Positions 37,609 through 49,785 of a stretch of DNA of 64,000 nt are shown piece after piece. The notes beneath the pieces were generated by a model. The model saw nothing but the letters and a program-made list of their open reading frames with translations, did no database searches and was not told where the DNA came from. Position numbers and translations under genes: made by a program. Numbering within the stretch: position 1 is the first letter of the stretch; each line of letters starts with the position of its first letter. Location of the stretch: NCBI GenBank assembly GCA_026826555.1, contig JAKSZT010053764.1:13490536-13554535 (forward strand), read 5' to 3'. This DNA is from Tolypeutes matacus (taxonomy: Eukaryota > Chordata > Mammalia > Cingulata > Chlamyphoridae).

Positions 37609-38041
37609 GTATGGCGTTGGATGTGATATGGAAGAACAAGTCGTTCTGGGATTGTCACTCAATAGCAGCTCTATTTTCTTAACCTTTGAAAATTGTGAAA
37701 AGAAGTACACGATTCACATGACCTTATCCTAAGGTTATTGGCTATCAAACATTTTCTTCCTCTTTCCTTCTTCTCTTTTGTGCTTCCTAACAATACCTTG
37801 AGCTCTCTTATATTCTAATTTAAACTGACAGATTATATGCCTAGACATAATATTTAAAAATCCAGTAGGTTATATGGAACCATTAGGTAGAAGTGAAAAG
37901 CAGTGCAGTTTGAATAGTCATTTGCTTGAAAGTAAACAAAAGATATGTGTGTGTGTGTGTGTAAAGAATCTTGGGTGCATTGCTTCCAAACCTTAGGCTA
38001 AATGTATCTTTGTTGGGTTTTTCTTTTTCTCCATTCAACAG
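37609..38041 (+). other. PTPRD: PTPRD intron, 433 bp
   Basis: A GT-AG intron (gtatgg to ttcaacag). It contains a short (TG)n run at about 37945-37962 and nothing else recognised. Confidence 0.9.
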
Positions 38042-38220
38042 CGTCTGGCCAGCTCTAAAGCTCACACCTCAAGATTCATCAGTGCCAATCTTCCATGTAA
38101 TAAATTTAAAAATCGCCTTGTTAATATTATGCCATATGAATCCACGAGGGTATGCCTGCAGCCTATCCGAGGAGTAGAAGGATCTGATTACATCAATGCC
38201 AGTTTTATTGATGGATACAG
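38042..38220 (+). CDS. PTPRD: PTPRD coding exon, start of D2 (KNRL segment)
   Basis: A 179-bp exon starting in phase 0 with [18 protein letters not shown] and ending in the Arg codon of DGYR (AG). It opens the D2 domain. The substrate-recognition KNRY motif of active phosphatases reads KNRL here (Leu codon CTT at 38117-38119), typical of type IIa D2. It continues with [18 protein letters not shown] and [12 protein letters not shown]. The acceptor is ttcaacag and the donor is AG|gtataa. Confidence 0.96.
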
Positions 38221-38848
38221 GTATAAACTGTTGCTCCCTGACAGTCCAAAGTGTTGATATTTACATGTGCCCTAGTTTCATAACCAGAATGAATATCATC
38301 TCAATTCAAAGCCATTTTCTCTCTGCATAGGTCAGCACTCAGTTCCTTAGTATTTGTTTTTTATTACTTTAGAAAGGAGTAAGAAGTAGCAGTCATGGAG
38401 TTTTTAATCTGGCCTTTTGCTCTCTTCTTTCAGAAGCCATTTGGATGAGGAAGGAGTTAATAAAGAAGCTGTTTTGCACCATGTTTCATAAATTTAATAG
38501 ATTGTGTTAGAGTCATTCATTCCTAGAAAATGAAGCAGCACAACTAAGTGTTTCTTAAGTGATTTGTATGACACATGAAATTGAGCTATTAGCATTGCAC
38601 TAAAAGTTAAATAATAATGATAAAGACATACATCATAATATTAACAAAGCAATTTCTTCTACAAAGTCCTCAAAATGTTTCAAATGCTCTGATTTGATTA
38701 AGTGATCTTAACAATAACTTACTGCAATTGCATTAATAATGCATTTTAATATTTTTGTTACCAGTGTGATGTTTGCATATTCAAACGTGAGCCTGTGCGT
38801 GGTCTCTGAATATTTTAACACACACTCTTCTCATTCTCTGTAATCCAG
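38221..38848 (+). other. PTPRD: PTPRD intron, 628 bp
   Basis: A GT-AG intron (gtataa to gtaatccag). No repeat was recognised. Confidence 0.9.
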
Positions 38849-38975
38849 ACAACAAAAAGCCTACATTGCTACCCAGGGGCCTTTGGCTGAGACCACGGAA
38901 GACTTCTGGCGGATGCTCTGGGAACACAACTCCACCATTGTTGTGATGCTGACCAAGCTGCGTGAAATGGGCAGA
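38849..38975 (+). CDS. PTPRD: PTPRD coding exon, D2 ([12 protein letters not shown] segment)
   Basis: A 127-bp exon completing the split Arg codon and encoding [42 protein letters not shown], ending in phase 0. The core D2 fold carries the conserved ATQGP motif. WEHNS rather than WENNS fits PTPRD rather than PTPRS as recalled. The acceptor is taatccag and the donor is AGA|gtgagt. Confidence 0.96.
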
Positions 38976-40226
38976 GTGAGTGTGCCGCCCCTCTGAGTGT
39001 GTTTCCTCATAAGACATTCACCCCATGGAGAAATGGGGATTTCATCTCAATAATTCACGTGCCAGCATCATTTCTTGGAAATGTAGAGGGCTCTAGATAC
39101 GATCTGGGCCATTACATTTCGTTGGTTTCCAATTTGCAAAGCCTCATCAAGTTCTTTGGTTTGAGTGTTTTGAAGAAAAACCTAGGGCTTTGTTTCCAGT
39201 GAAACAACAGCAGAGACAAATAACTGGACAGACACCTCTGCTTGACTTATGTCCTGACCCTCAGCATATTCTTATTTCCTTTTGCTCGGGACAGGTTGGG
39301 ATTTTATGAACAAATGTGCCAGTCGGTTCTGTGTGAAAAGTAATTTGACTTTCTTTATCCCCGAGGCAAATTCTTACTTGCCCATCTTCCACTCCCAACT
39401 GAACAATGAGTTAGAAAGCAGCTTTGTTTTTCTAAGAATATAATATGGTAATCTCAGATCCACGTTTGAAAAATGATTGTTCTGAAATATATACATAAAA
39501 TAGTATCAGAGACATGTAAGGACCTATCATTTAGATTAAATAGGTGCAAGCATTTGCCATATTTGCTTAAGATATATTCTCTCTCTTTCCTTTACTTAAA
39601 TTAAATGTTAGAGATGCAGCTAAGACCTAACTTTTACAGCCCAAAGAGAGAGCAAAAAGAATACTGGATCAGGAAAGTAACAGATTATTCTGTTTTGGTT
39701 GTTGACTCTCTGTGGAGCTTCACCAAGTCACTGAAATTACCTGGGCTCCCGTTTCCTAAGCTGACAAATTATATTGGAGCAAATCCTTTCAGAGGTTTCT
39801 TTTTGCTGCCACAAACCATGATGGTTCTAGTTACTATGATTCGGCAATGCATGGCTGACAGGGTCAGCAGTATATCCAAGGACTGATGTCTTTGTTTGGA
39901 TGACTTGAAGGTATGAAGACCCTGACCCTGTCAAAATATTCAAGTCAACTGATGTCTATTAAACACCTACTATATGCCAGGTACTATGTGCCCAATGTGT
40001 TGGGCAAATATTGAACCAGATAGTTTTCCTATCCTCAGGGAGCTTACATTCTGGAAGAGGAAATGAATCACATGTGATTGAAATTGCCTGGAATTTTGAA
40101 ATTTTGTTAATGAGAGAAGGGTATTAAATAGATAGGCAGAGAGAGAGAGAAAGGGAGAGAAATGTATGAGAGACAAAACCTAATTGAAATTTTGTATAGC
40201 TTAACATTAATATTTTCTCCTTTTAG
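38976..40226 (+). other. PTPRD: PTPRD intron, 1251 bp
   Basis: A GT-AG intron (gtgagt to ccttttag). It holds an L2-like piece at about 39945-40085 and a short GA run near 40139-40160. A possible weak MIR scrap lies near 39700-39790. Confidence 0.9.
39945..40085 (-). repeat. L2-like fragment
   Basis: The reverse L2 terminus: 'attaaacacctactatatgc', 'caggtactatgtgccca', then 'ctcagggagcttacattctg'. Confidence 0.6.
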
Positions 40227-40352
40227 GAAAAATGTCACCAGTACTGGCCAGCAGAACGATCCGCAAGATACCAGTACTTTGTTGTAGACCCCATGGCTGA
40301 GTATAACATGCCACAGTATATCCTAAGGGAATTCAAGGTCACGGATGCCAGG
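40227..40352 (+). CDS. PTPRD: PTPRD coding exon, D2 (EKCHQYWP segment)
   Basis: A 126-bp exon (42 codons, phase 0 at both ends) encoding [38 protein letters not shown] and TDAR. It is the D2 equivalent of the D1 exon at 5779-5898, with intron positions at the same points of the fold. The acceptor is tctccttttag and the donor is AGG|gtaagt. Confidence 0.96.
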
Positions 40353-43300
40353 GTAAGTTGGAGCAGTCATATTCTTAGCCATGAGATGAAAAGTTGTCTA
40401 AAATGCACCCCTGGGAGGAACATTTGCCAAGTGACCATACTCCCTAAAAGGAAAAATATCACCCATCCTGGAGGGCTGTTTTTGTTTTGTTTTGTTTTTA
40501 ATAGAAAAGTAACTTTTCCTCTGTCTGGCAAGTGTTCTCACAAATTCAGGTTTGGCTTCCATTCAGACTTAACATCTGGCAGCCCAACTTTAGGGATGCA
40601 CTTGGTAAGTGTTTGTGCTGGGAAGCTTTTACTGATTGGTTGGCTCTGCTTGCTTACATTCACCTTCTCAGCTCATTCTCTTTGGAGGTTTTTTGGGGTT
40701 TTTTTTTTTGACTTCTTCATTACTTGAGGCTCTAAATATGTTGTTGTTTTGCAAAGCCCTTAAGGTCATGTGGGCTTGAAGGTTAATTTGGTATGATTTT
40801 AAAATTGCAGAGCAAATGACATTCTTTAGAAGAATCTGACAAGCTCTGCACATTCTAATTTGATTCCTGGCATGGTTTATTCCTCCGTGTGCTAATGTGT
40901 CTGTCCATGAGTGCTTGTCCCCATGACCCTCATTGGCTGGTTTTCATTCTGCATTTCTTATCTAGATTGCTGAGTCCAGGGTTCAGCCCAAATGTAAGAT
41001 GTTCTATGCATAAACTTTAATATCCTTGCCTGTGGCCACTTTGAAACCATGATTACAAACACATCTTAGGGGAGAACAGGGTCAGTCCAAAGCCTTGCTT
41101 TGTGTTTGGAACTGTCACGGTGGGTATGTTGAATAAAACTCCAGAGTAGAGCTATTTACTTGATCCATTCTTTTTTCTGGAAAGCAGCTTTCTCAACCAA
41201 CACTCATGTTTGGAGATTGTCTCCTAATCCCCAAAGGCGGGCCTTGGCTGTTGACCTAAAGTGAGAGAAATTGGTTAGCAGCTCATTTGGTCTAGGTGAC
41301 AGCCCTGATAATCCCAGAAAGTCTGAAGGTGAATGTACTCAAGAGCACAGTTAAGTCCCTTGGTCTCATTTTTGAGTTACCAAAGCAAGTGTGCCTTGGT
41401 CACCCACTCCATTTATTGTTTAAAAAAAAAAAAAAAGAAAAGAAAAAGAAAAAAAACAACCATGCTCTTTCAGAATTTGCAGGTAGGCATGTGAGTGAAA
41501 ATTGTGAAGTGTGTTAAGAGCAAACTCACCAACCATTTCTGATGGTAAAGTCTAGGAGCCTGGCTCCACAAATGACAGAGACACCTTCTTTATAACTCCC
41601 CACACACCCAAATTAAATCTGATCACAATAAGCAAAAGAAAAACTGAAATAGGAACTGGTTCACATGTTTTTTAAAAATTATTCCATTTTCTTAGTTGCC
41701 AGAGCACTTGCTGTTTGTGCTCCTTAGTGTGTTTCTAATCTCACCTTCCCAGTTTACAAAGCAAATTGGCACTTGAGAATACAGTATTGTTAAACAGTTA
41801 ACCTTTAAATGGAGTCAGGTGGTCTCTCTTCCAAATAGTAAGGGTTTGTGCACATGACCTTTTCTTGCTATTAAAAGCAACTCTGGTCTGAAATGAAATA
41901 CCCAGGACATTTATAGAAGAACAAATATGCATTACCTAGCCTATGGCTTCCCTTTGTGCTTTTCTGTCTCTTTCCAGAAACAGAAGGAAATAACCATGCT
42001 ACCTTGGTAATCATCCATAAGTTAGTTATGAGTCCAAGTAGTCATTTCCATATTCCTCTGTGTTCTTACAAAGCTGATATGGTCTTCCTTTCTTTCCCCT
42101 GTTCCCCAAAAATGCCAGTTGGGAATATGCCCTATTCCTATGGAAACTACCAGGCTGGTTGATATGTGGCCAGCCCTGTTTGAGCTGCCCCCTCTTCTCA
42201 ATATGACTAAATGAGAAAGATTGAGTCTATGCCTCCTTACCCAGAATCTTGGGACCATGTACACATGTATCCAAGATAACTTTAACATGGAAAGAGCTAT
42301 TATGAAAATGGAAAGCAGGAACAAATTGAAGCTTTAGTGGGAGCAGAGCCTCTTCAAACAGGATCAGTCTCTCTAAGCTTGGAGTTTGGAATTCTCTCTT
42401 TCTCTGATGAATCAGGGGCGAAAGTTGGTGGACATAATTGTTATTGCTGCTTCTATAAACAGAGGGTCACTTTTGCTTTTCTTGTGCTTCCAAAAGACTG
42501 TAAAAATTCAAAAGGAATCAGAAGCAGCCTTACTAACTTCCTTTCAAAACAGTTGTACTCAAATTCAAAGCCCTTTTGCCTACATCATTTTAGAAAAGAA
42601 AGACTCCTCGTGCATCTAGCTTATTTCCTGCCTTTCAGTTTGTTTCTGTTATGGCCCTTCACAGCATCCTTAATTCCTGTGATCAGCCAGGAAGACTCTT
42701 TTTTCCAAATAGGGCATGTATTTGCTAATCATTTCTTTGGTCTCTTTGAGGGAGGCTCCACTTCTGCTTAACAGCATGGTCACATGGCATATGCTGTGTA
42801 CCCTGGCGTGGCTAGAAATTGTATGCCTTTGAGTCATTGGGGCATCCAGGTTAACAGCAGCACCTGATTTGTGTCAGATCCTTTAAATGTCACCATTTGC
42901 CACTTGACAATGCTAGAAATAGCAGGCACAGCAGATGTGAAGTTATCAGGACAACAGCAAAACCTCTGGTCTGTATGACACGCCCAGCTGTTCCTTCCAA
43001 TATTTATAAGTTACTGGGTTCTGAAAATATTGAGAGAGAGTATATGTGTTTCCCTTTGTAAAGAACATGGACATGGCCAATTGTTTTAAACCCAAACGTT
43101 AAGTCTCAGAAGCATTTACCAATGTGAGAATGATCTGTCTATTTACTACATGGGAATTCGGGTTTTAATTGGGCATTAAGAGCAAATTTGCATTTTAAAT
43201 ATATGTGACCATGTTAAAAGCAGGTAAGACACAAACTTAACAGTATGAAATATGAAATTTCTAGTTAAACATGTTCCTGACTTTCTCTGCCCCACCTTCT

Positions 43301-43414
43301 TTTTCTTTTTGGTTAAAAAAAAAATAAACATTGTGAATGCTGCTGGGGTCTAGGCAATGGCTTACTCCTCCTGGCGTCCTCCTTTGTGGTCGATATGTGG
43401 CTTTGCCTTTACAG
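40353..43414 (+). other. PTPRD: PTPRD intron, 3062 bp
   Basis: A GT-AG intron (gtaagt to cctttacag). It has an A-rich run at about 41420-41457 and no repeat family recognised. The open frames of up to 144 codons within it (40293-40727, 42337-42771) have no coding features beyond the real exon at the left edge. Confidence 0.85.
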
Positions 43415-43569
43415 GATGGTCAGTCCAGAACAGTGAGGCAGTTCCAGTTCACTGACTGGCCAGAGCAAGGAGTGCCAAAGTCTGGAGAAGGATTTATTGA
43501 CTTCATCGGCCAAGTCCATAAAACAAAAGAGCAGTTTGGCCAAGATGGACCCATTTCAGTCCATTGCAG
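43415..43569 (+). CDS. PTPRD: PTPRD coding exon, D2 WPE loop and HCS
   Basis: A 155-bp exon, the same length as its D1 counterpart at 6406-6560. It encodes [38 protein letters not shown] and DGPISVHC, ending in AG of the Ser codon. The general-acid Asp of the WPD loop is Glu here (GAG at 43463-43465). The signature Cys is kept. The WPE and KNRL changes together mark D2 as a catalytically weak or inactive regulatory domain in this family. The acceptor is cctttacag and the donor is AG|gtgagt. Confidence 0.96.
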
Positions 43570-44397
43570 GTGAGTTAAAAATCAGGAATGATCAAGTTTT
43601 CATTTGTGATTAAAGCTCTGATAAATTTGAAATTAAATGGTAGTGTCTGTTCATTCACTATACAAACTTGTAGTGAATATACTAGAAATTGTATTCTCAG
43701 AAATGTGCTATAAAACCTAAAGCAAGAACTCATTTTTCTTTTTTTCCATAAAATGAAAATCAGCAAAGGAACATTCTCATCCCAAAAAATTACCTCTTGC
43801 AACAAAGAACCAAACAGTGGTTTCCCTTGCCAATTTTACCTTAACAGGAATAGTTGGTTTAATAATTTGTTCTGTTAATCATTTCTTACTTGCTTTGTTT
43901 TCACAGCATTGCAGTGATAACCATCTTTCACTATCTTTCTTCTATGTTTGTCTTCTTGAGAAAACTATAAATAGCTATCAACCCTTAATGACAGTACTTA
44001 TTCTTGCCAGTCAATAAGTGATTAGAATTGTACCTCAGTTAAAATTGCAATTTGCTTGAAAATTGTTGCTATATCAGAAAATGAAGTACCTTCAAGTTAA
44101 TTATTTTCAATAGTTTCCAAAACATTTTATAATTCAAGTCATTGAAGTTAATAGAAATTGCAAGTAAATGGTTCAAAAAGAACATTAAATATAAATGTAG
44201 TGCTTTGGGAAGTTGCTATGTGAAAAACTTCTAGCAGAAGGAATTTACTTTACTTTATTTAAACTAATATATTTTAGGATTCTAGTAACTTGAAGTCTCA
44301 GTTTCTAATCTTTCTATGATCCAAAATCTTGAAAGTGTACATTAAAAAATTATTTTGTTTAAAAAAAATAAAGTTATAGTTCTTAGGAAAAAGGAAA

Positions 44398-44530
44398 AGT
44401 ATTAGACATGGACTTCAAGATATCTAAGTTCTAATCACACTTTTTTTACCTCTGTAACATTAAGGAAATCTCTCTGGACCTCCATTTTCTTAGCCGATAT
44501 CTAAGATCCTTTCTAGCTCCCTATATTTCC
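44398..44530 (+). repeat. MIR-type SINE fragment
   Basis: The + strand order 'atggacttcaagatatctaa', 'gttctaatcacact', 'ctctggacctccattttctt', 'gatcctttctagctccctat' matches the MIR3-like subfamily. Confidence 0.6.
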
Positions 44531-45689
44531 TAGGCATGGTATATCATAGGAGAAATAGACCTTACTTAAACACATTTGCTTTGTATTTAGTTATCCAAAG
44601 TCCTTTGTTCTACATATTCAAAATTCATGGGGGAAATGGCACATGAACTCAAATATTCAGGCAAAGTGGATATATTGAGCTTGACTTACCTGGATATTTC
44701 CCTTAGTTTTCCATATAATTTGCCTAAATGCTAATCCAAACTTTTCTAGTATAAGCTCTAAGGAAAAGAATTTGCTTTAACACATATCCTTAACTTCAGG
44801 CATTCTAATAAATATAAGTGTATAAGTATTTGTATCTGAAAAAATGATTTAAACATTCCTTTAGCATAAGTACTATGGTATGTTATTTACTTATCTTGTA
44901 TAGACCCAGAAGACTTCTAAATATTTCCTCTTATCTAGGAATATCCTAAAATACCATTTATTTTATTTATAATTTAATGAAGTGACATTATAAAGTCAAT
45001 GAACTCAGAATCTATAAGGCCAGTGTCTTTTTTTTCCTGAAAGTGCTTAATAGAAAGCCAGAAACACTAAAATTTTGTACCATTTGAGCATTCAAATAGA
45101 GATAAGATAGGCTTTGGAATACCTGGACCATTCAGTAAAAATAATATCATAAATCACAGTGTTTCAGGATTAAGAGAGACTTTCAAAGTCGAAAGGGACC
45201 TTCAGGGTCATTTGCTCCATCTTAACATAGAGCCTTGACCTCTACTAGACATCCTTGCCCACTTTTGAAAGACTGCCAGTGCATTTTAAAGCTTCGCTTC
45301 ACATATGTCTTTTGACTCTTTAGAAATCTCAGTTCAGAAAGGGACACCACACTATTTATATATGCCTGTTAGCTACATCCCGAAGTAAATGAATCCATCC
45401 ATTTTCTACAGCCTGTACCCAAGCATTACACATGCAGTTTAATTAGGCAAAAAGTATAGGGATTTTTCATATTATTCACTGTTTTCCTCATTACCTAAAC
45501 CTCCAGATGCTTTCCTACTTCTTAAGAGCACAAGAGCCATGAATTAATTTCCTTCTCTTGCTGCTGTGAAGTTCCTGCAATTATCTTAAAACAATAAAGG
45601 AAGCAAAGAGAAACTCTTGCTAACATGGTAGAAAGAACCCTGATGTTTTAGCTCCTGAGCTTCTAAAAGTAGTACATGTGTTATAGATC

Positions 45690-45880
45690 AGTGGTTTTTA
45701 ACATTTTCTTTTACTTTAAGTTGGAGACCCTTTTGAGAATCCGTTAAAAGTTATCTCTTTTGTGGAAAAAAAAAAAAAATATATATATATATACATATAC
45801 ACACACACACACCTTACACAAACCCATACATATTCTTACAGGATATTCATAGATGCCCCTGAAGATTGAGAATCACATAT
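45690..45880 (+). repeat. Possible hAT-type DNA transposon relic
   Basis: The ends 'atcagtggtttttaacattt' and 'ctgaagattgagaatcacat', with 'ttttgagaatccgttaaaag' inside, resemble a short non-autonomous hAT family. It is disrupted by the simple repeat at 45766-45812. Family not named. Confidence 0.4.
45766..45812. repeat. (A)n(TA)n(CA)n compound simple repeat
   Basis: An A run passing into TA and then CA units; an ordinary intronic microsatellite. Confidence 0.95.
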
Positions 45881-46461
45881 CCAAAAAGCACCTGTTAGAG
45901 AATCTCTTTCTCAAATCAAAACCAATGTCTAAATTTGAATATTCTTCATACCTTGGTATTTATTTATATGTATGGGTTATGGGACATCACACCCTAATTT
46001 TTAAGTGACTACAAGAAGAGAATAGTGCCCCAGAAAAATCAAAGATGCCAGATTTGTTTCAATGTATTCTGAATTATTTCAAAATTTAAAATTTTTAAAT
46101 TTTCAGGGTCTGCAATTTTAGGATCAGCATGACGAGTATAAAACTATATTATGTTTTATCCACTTATTTTACAATATTTATGTTTTCTGGGTCTTTCCAG
46201 AGTGGCCTATAATGCCAGTTGAAAAGTCATTTTCATTTATAAAACTTAATCCTAATTACTCCATGTTCATTCTCACGTGTTATCACCACACATTATCCCA
46301 AGAGTGATCATTTAATGAACTCATTGCCACACTTCTTGAACATTATCGTGAAGGAACATGATGTAATGTGGAAGCTAGGAGAGGTTATGTCCACCTTCGA
46401 GCAAATGTGGCCAAGACTTTAAGCAGCTCATGGAATAACATTGCCTTTGTTATTATGGCAG

Positions 46462-46597
46462 TGCGGGCGTAGGAAGAACTGGAGTCTTCATAACACTAAG
46501 CATTGTTTTGGAAAGAATGAGATATGAAGGAGTTGTAGATATCTTCCAGACTGTCAAAATGCTAAGAACACAACGACCAGCCACGGTGCAGACAGAG
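46462..46597 (+). CDS. PTPRD: PTPRD coding exon, D2 AGVGRTG to VQTE
   Basis: A 136-bp exon completing the split Ser codon and encoding [39 protein letters not shown], then ATVQTE, ending in phase 0. The [10 protein letters not shown] signature of D2 is intact across the junction. The residue before VQT is Thr (ACG at 46583-46585), whereas D1 in this same gene has YMVQTED and the D2 of this family, as recalled, has AMVQTED. The acceptor is attatggcag and the donor is GAG|gtgaga. Confidence 0.95.
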
Positions 46598-48463
46598 GTG
46601 AGAAAGATTTCCACAGAGTTTTTTGGTCACATTTCAAGAACTAAATAATAGCCTTTACTGGTCAGGACCTGCTAGAGTCCAGAGACTCTCAATATCAGAT
46701 ACGAAATACAGCAAAATACTATGGGAAAAACATATTATTTAATATTTTTGAACCTCATTTTCTCTCTCTAAATAGGAATGACAGCACCAGTGTCTTCAAG
46801 TTGTGGTAGAAATTACTTGAAATTATATATTAGATCAAAGCATGTCAAATTGTCAGTATTTGACCATTTTTTCCTTTAAAAAGTGGCAATTTCACATAGC
46901 TCAACTTAAATATATAAAACTCAGTGCCTGGCACATAACATACCCTCAGTCCACTTTACTTCTGTATGTCCTTTCTGTACATTTAGGTGTTAGATTTCAA
47001 CTGCTCTATATTTTGGTCATTTTTAACATTTGGATCCTGGGTAAGTCCTAGAGAAATTAGCTCCTGCACCCCTGTTTTCTTTTCCAGTAATCTATATGGA
47101 AACCCTGGTATTTCTCAGTATAATATGAGTTTATAATTTAGCCAGTCTGGCCAATTGACCATTCAATTCTATAGATAATATGAGTGATAGCATTTAAGTT
47201 CCTCAAAGACCACCAAATTATATAATTTATATATGTTCCTAAATTCATCATCTACAGTATCTTCCAGAATTTGATTTCCAAATAGTACAAGCATTTGGCT
47301 TGCAATACTCAAAACGTTATGTCAGACTGACCAACTTAATGGGTGTTGGGGCCAGGGGGCAGAGGAAAATTGGACTTTTAAAAAGCCTTAACACTTAGGC
47401 CAAGCAACTTACTGTGACAAGGCAGGAACGTAAACTCCATTTGTTTTGCATTACCATTTTTATTGTAGAAAAATGCACGTCTAAGCAAAATAGAAGCTAT
47501 CTACTTTCAGCCCCATTGGCTATGGAAAATAAGTTTCTTTTATGGGGAAAATCCTACATTTTCTCATACTGATAGTCATCTGTAAATTGTAATTTTTCCG
47601 TCTCTCCAACAATGCTCCAACTTGTTCCAATATGACAACGTTCCACCCTATCTGAAAAAGGGCATATTTCATAATGGTTGTATCTTAGTGTGTGCCTTTC
47701 TAGAACAGACAACTAGCAATCACACTGAATAAGGCCAGATGACACAGGTATATTTTGAGGTGGGCCCCCATCTTCTAGTGACATCTTTGGGGGATGAAAG
47801 ACTTGAAAGCCCAACACCTGTGTCAATGGCTTTGTGTTCCCAGTGTTTCTCAGCAGCTACTCTCAGGCTGCCTCTCCCACATATATATGATAAATGAACA
47901 TCAGAAATGATGGTTGGTAATTCTAATTGCAGGCCCCAAGGGTTTATACTCTGAATAAAATTTTTTTCAAAAAACTCAAATTATCCAGCAGTACCCCAGA
48001 ATATAAATGAATCCAGATTTTCCCCCTGGACAGTTTGTGTCTTCATTAGCCTCTCCTAAATATTCAAACTGAGAATTAGTTAAATCATTACAAATAAGCA
48101 GTTATTTATAAAAAGACTATGGCAAATAAGAAGTTTGTGCATTCAGTTGATGGTAACTGTTTTATACTACTTTGAGAAGAGTTCACGCATGTCTGGAAGA
48201 TTATGTTCACTCGAGCTGCCACTACCTGGAATTAACAGTCTATTTTAGTCAAAAATTGATTGGTGATATTAATAAACACCCCATGTGGCTATAATTATTC
48301 TTTTCTCACTAAAACGTTGGTCATTGTATTGAACTGATGGACAAAAGTAATGATTTTGACCCCCAATAGATGTAACTTTGTTTTACAATATTGATTTTCA
48401 CTTTTTTATTAAAATAGACTCATGGTCCCGTCTCCATTTTCTTCCACCCTTTGTCTCCTGCAG
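46598..48463 (+). other. PTPRD: PTPRD intron, 1866 bp
   Basis: A GT-AG intron (gtgaga to tctcctgcag). No repeat family was recognised; AT-rich single-copy sequence. Confidence 0.9.
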
Positions 48464-48532
48464 GATCAGTATCAATTCTGCTATCGAGCCGCACTAGAGT
48501 ACTTGGGCAGCTTTGATCACTATGCAACGTAG
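48464..48532 (+). CDS. PTPRD: PTPRD last coding exon: D2 end and C-terminus
   Basis: It encodes [20 protein letters not shown] followed by AT and TAG (48530-48532): 22 residues and the stop. The terminus GSFDHYAT is shared by the type IIa receptor phosphatases. The Q-loop motif VQTE|DQY is split by the preceding intron. The acceptor is tctcctgcag. The exon continues into the 3' UTR. Confidence 0.97.
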   Translation, partial: DQYQFCYRAALEYLGSFDHYAT

Positions 48533-49460
48533 AAACCCCTGTCCCATTCTGGATTTTTACTGCAGGCCCTTCAATATCCATGGAGTCTCTTCTGAGCCAT
48601 ACGGGGCACTTGAGAAGTCTTTCTTAACTTCTAGCTAACAACCACTTAGTGGGACTATTACACACAAAACAAATTAAAAACAAATAAACTCTTCCAGGTG
48701 GACCAAGAATTCACAGTTTAATAATCTAACCTAAAAATAATAAAGAGAATCCTGACTGGTGAGGCGTCTAAGGATTTTATTTGCAGATACCTCAAGGATT
48801 CAAAATAGAGGGAAGAAAGAATCACAGCAAAGAACCACCATCTTGTTCAGGATTGCTTTAGAGGTGCAAGGAGAAATCGCAAGAGTGCTGCAGTTCCGTG
48901 CAAGATGTTTGCTGATATGACTTCTCACGACAAAATGGACTTTGCTTCATCGCCCCTTCCCACCATACTGCTCATAATAACATTTTAGGGGGGAAAAGGG
49001 AGAGAATGTTTTAAAAGAAAGTCCTTGATTTAGTTTTTTAGTATTGTAAAGATACTGCTGACCTGTGCTTCATTTTTAACTGTGTAAACTTTTTTTTTAA
49101 CAAAATGTATCATTCGATAAAGTAAATTTTAAAAAAAGTTACATAACTCTTCATTTTTTTATTTCCGAATGGCAGTTTTTTTAAGCGGTAGAACTGTTAT
49201 CTGTAATATCTTGCTGTAGAAATATCAAATAATTTGAAAATTTGCACATTTTTGTGCAGTACTCTTAATCTACAGTGTTAGTCTCGTCAGCTATTAATTT
49301 TACATTTCTGTTCAGTTTGGATTGGTAAGAAAGTACCCATTCTCTTCAGATAGTCAAAGAGAATTTTGTTTTGTTAGTTTTGTTTTGGGAATCAACAGGG
49401 AGGCGCAAAGTATAAAGTTGCTGCTAACATATATACATAGATATCCATATTTTAGGAGGG

Positions 49461-49480
49461 TGTCTATGTATATATAGACA
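49461..49480 (+). promoter_or_regulatory. Pumilio-type motif inside a short hairpin
   Basis: TGTATATA at 49467-49474 fits UGUANAUA. It sits in an inverted repeat: tgtctat (49461-49467) pairs with atagaca (49474-49480) around a 6-base loop. Confidence 0.35.
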
Positions 49481-49785
49481 GTGTATCCACACATAAAATA
49501 TAGATATAGCTATCATTCAGTTCTTCCATGATTTAATTTTTTTAAAGCTAGAAAAGCTATTGTAAACATCACTTTCAATTTATTATTAATTTTATGACAT
49601 TTGTATTTCTTAATATCATGAAACTGATTTTTTTTTAAGGGAAATGAGGAATGCACATCAGTGATTGTCAAACCTCACCCCCTAATTTCCTACCCAATCT
49701 TCCCCCACTTACCCAGTCATACTCACAAATAACATTTTGTTAGCCAGGCTTCCAACAAAGTTCAATATTTGTAACACTCTAGTGC

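Larger units (their letters stand above)
43570..46461 (+). other. PTPRD: PTPRD intron, 2892 bp
   Basis: A GT-AG intron (gtgagt to attatggcag; the pyrimidine tract is rather weak). It holds a MIR-type piece at 44398-44530, a possible hAT-type relic at about 45690-45880 and a mixed simple repeat at 45766-45812. Confidence 0.88.

Noticed and set aside
37153..37626. A 157-codon open frame that seems to give D1 a new start.
   Set aside because: The part before 37323 is intron with a clear pyrimidine-rich acceptor. The ATG at its start is not a translation start.
40293..40727. A 144-codon open frame starting with [15 protein letters not shown].
   Set aside because: Only the first 60 bases are the real D2 exon (ending 40352). 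The remainder is intron past a good GT donor.
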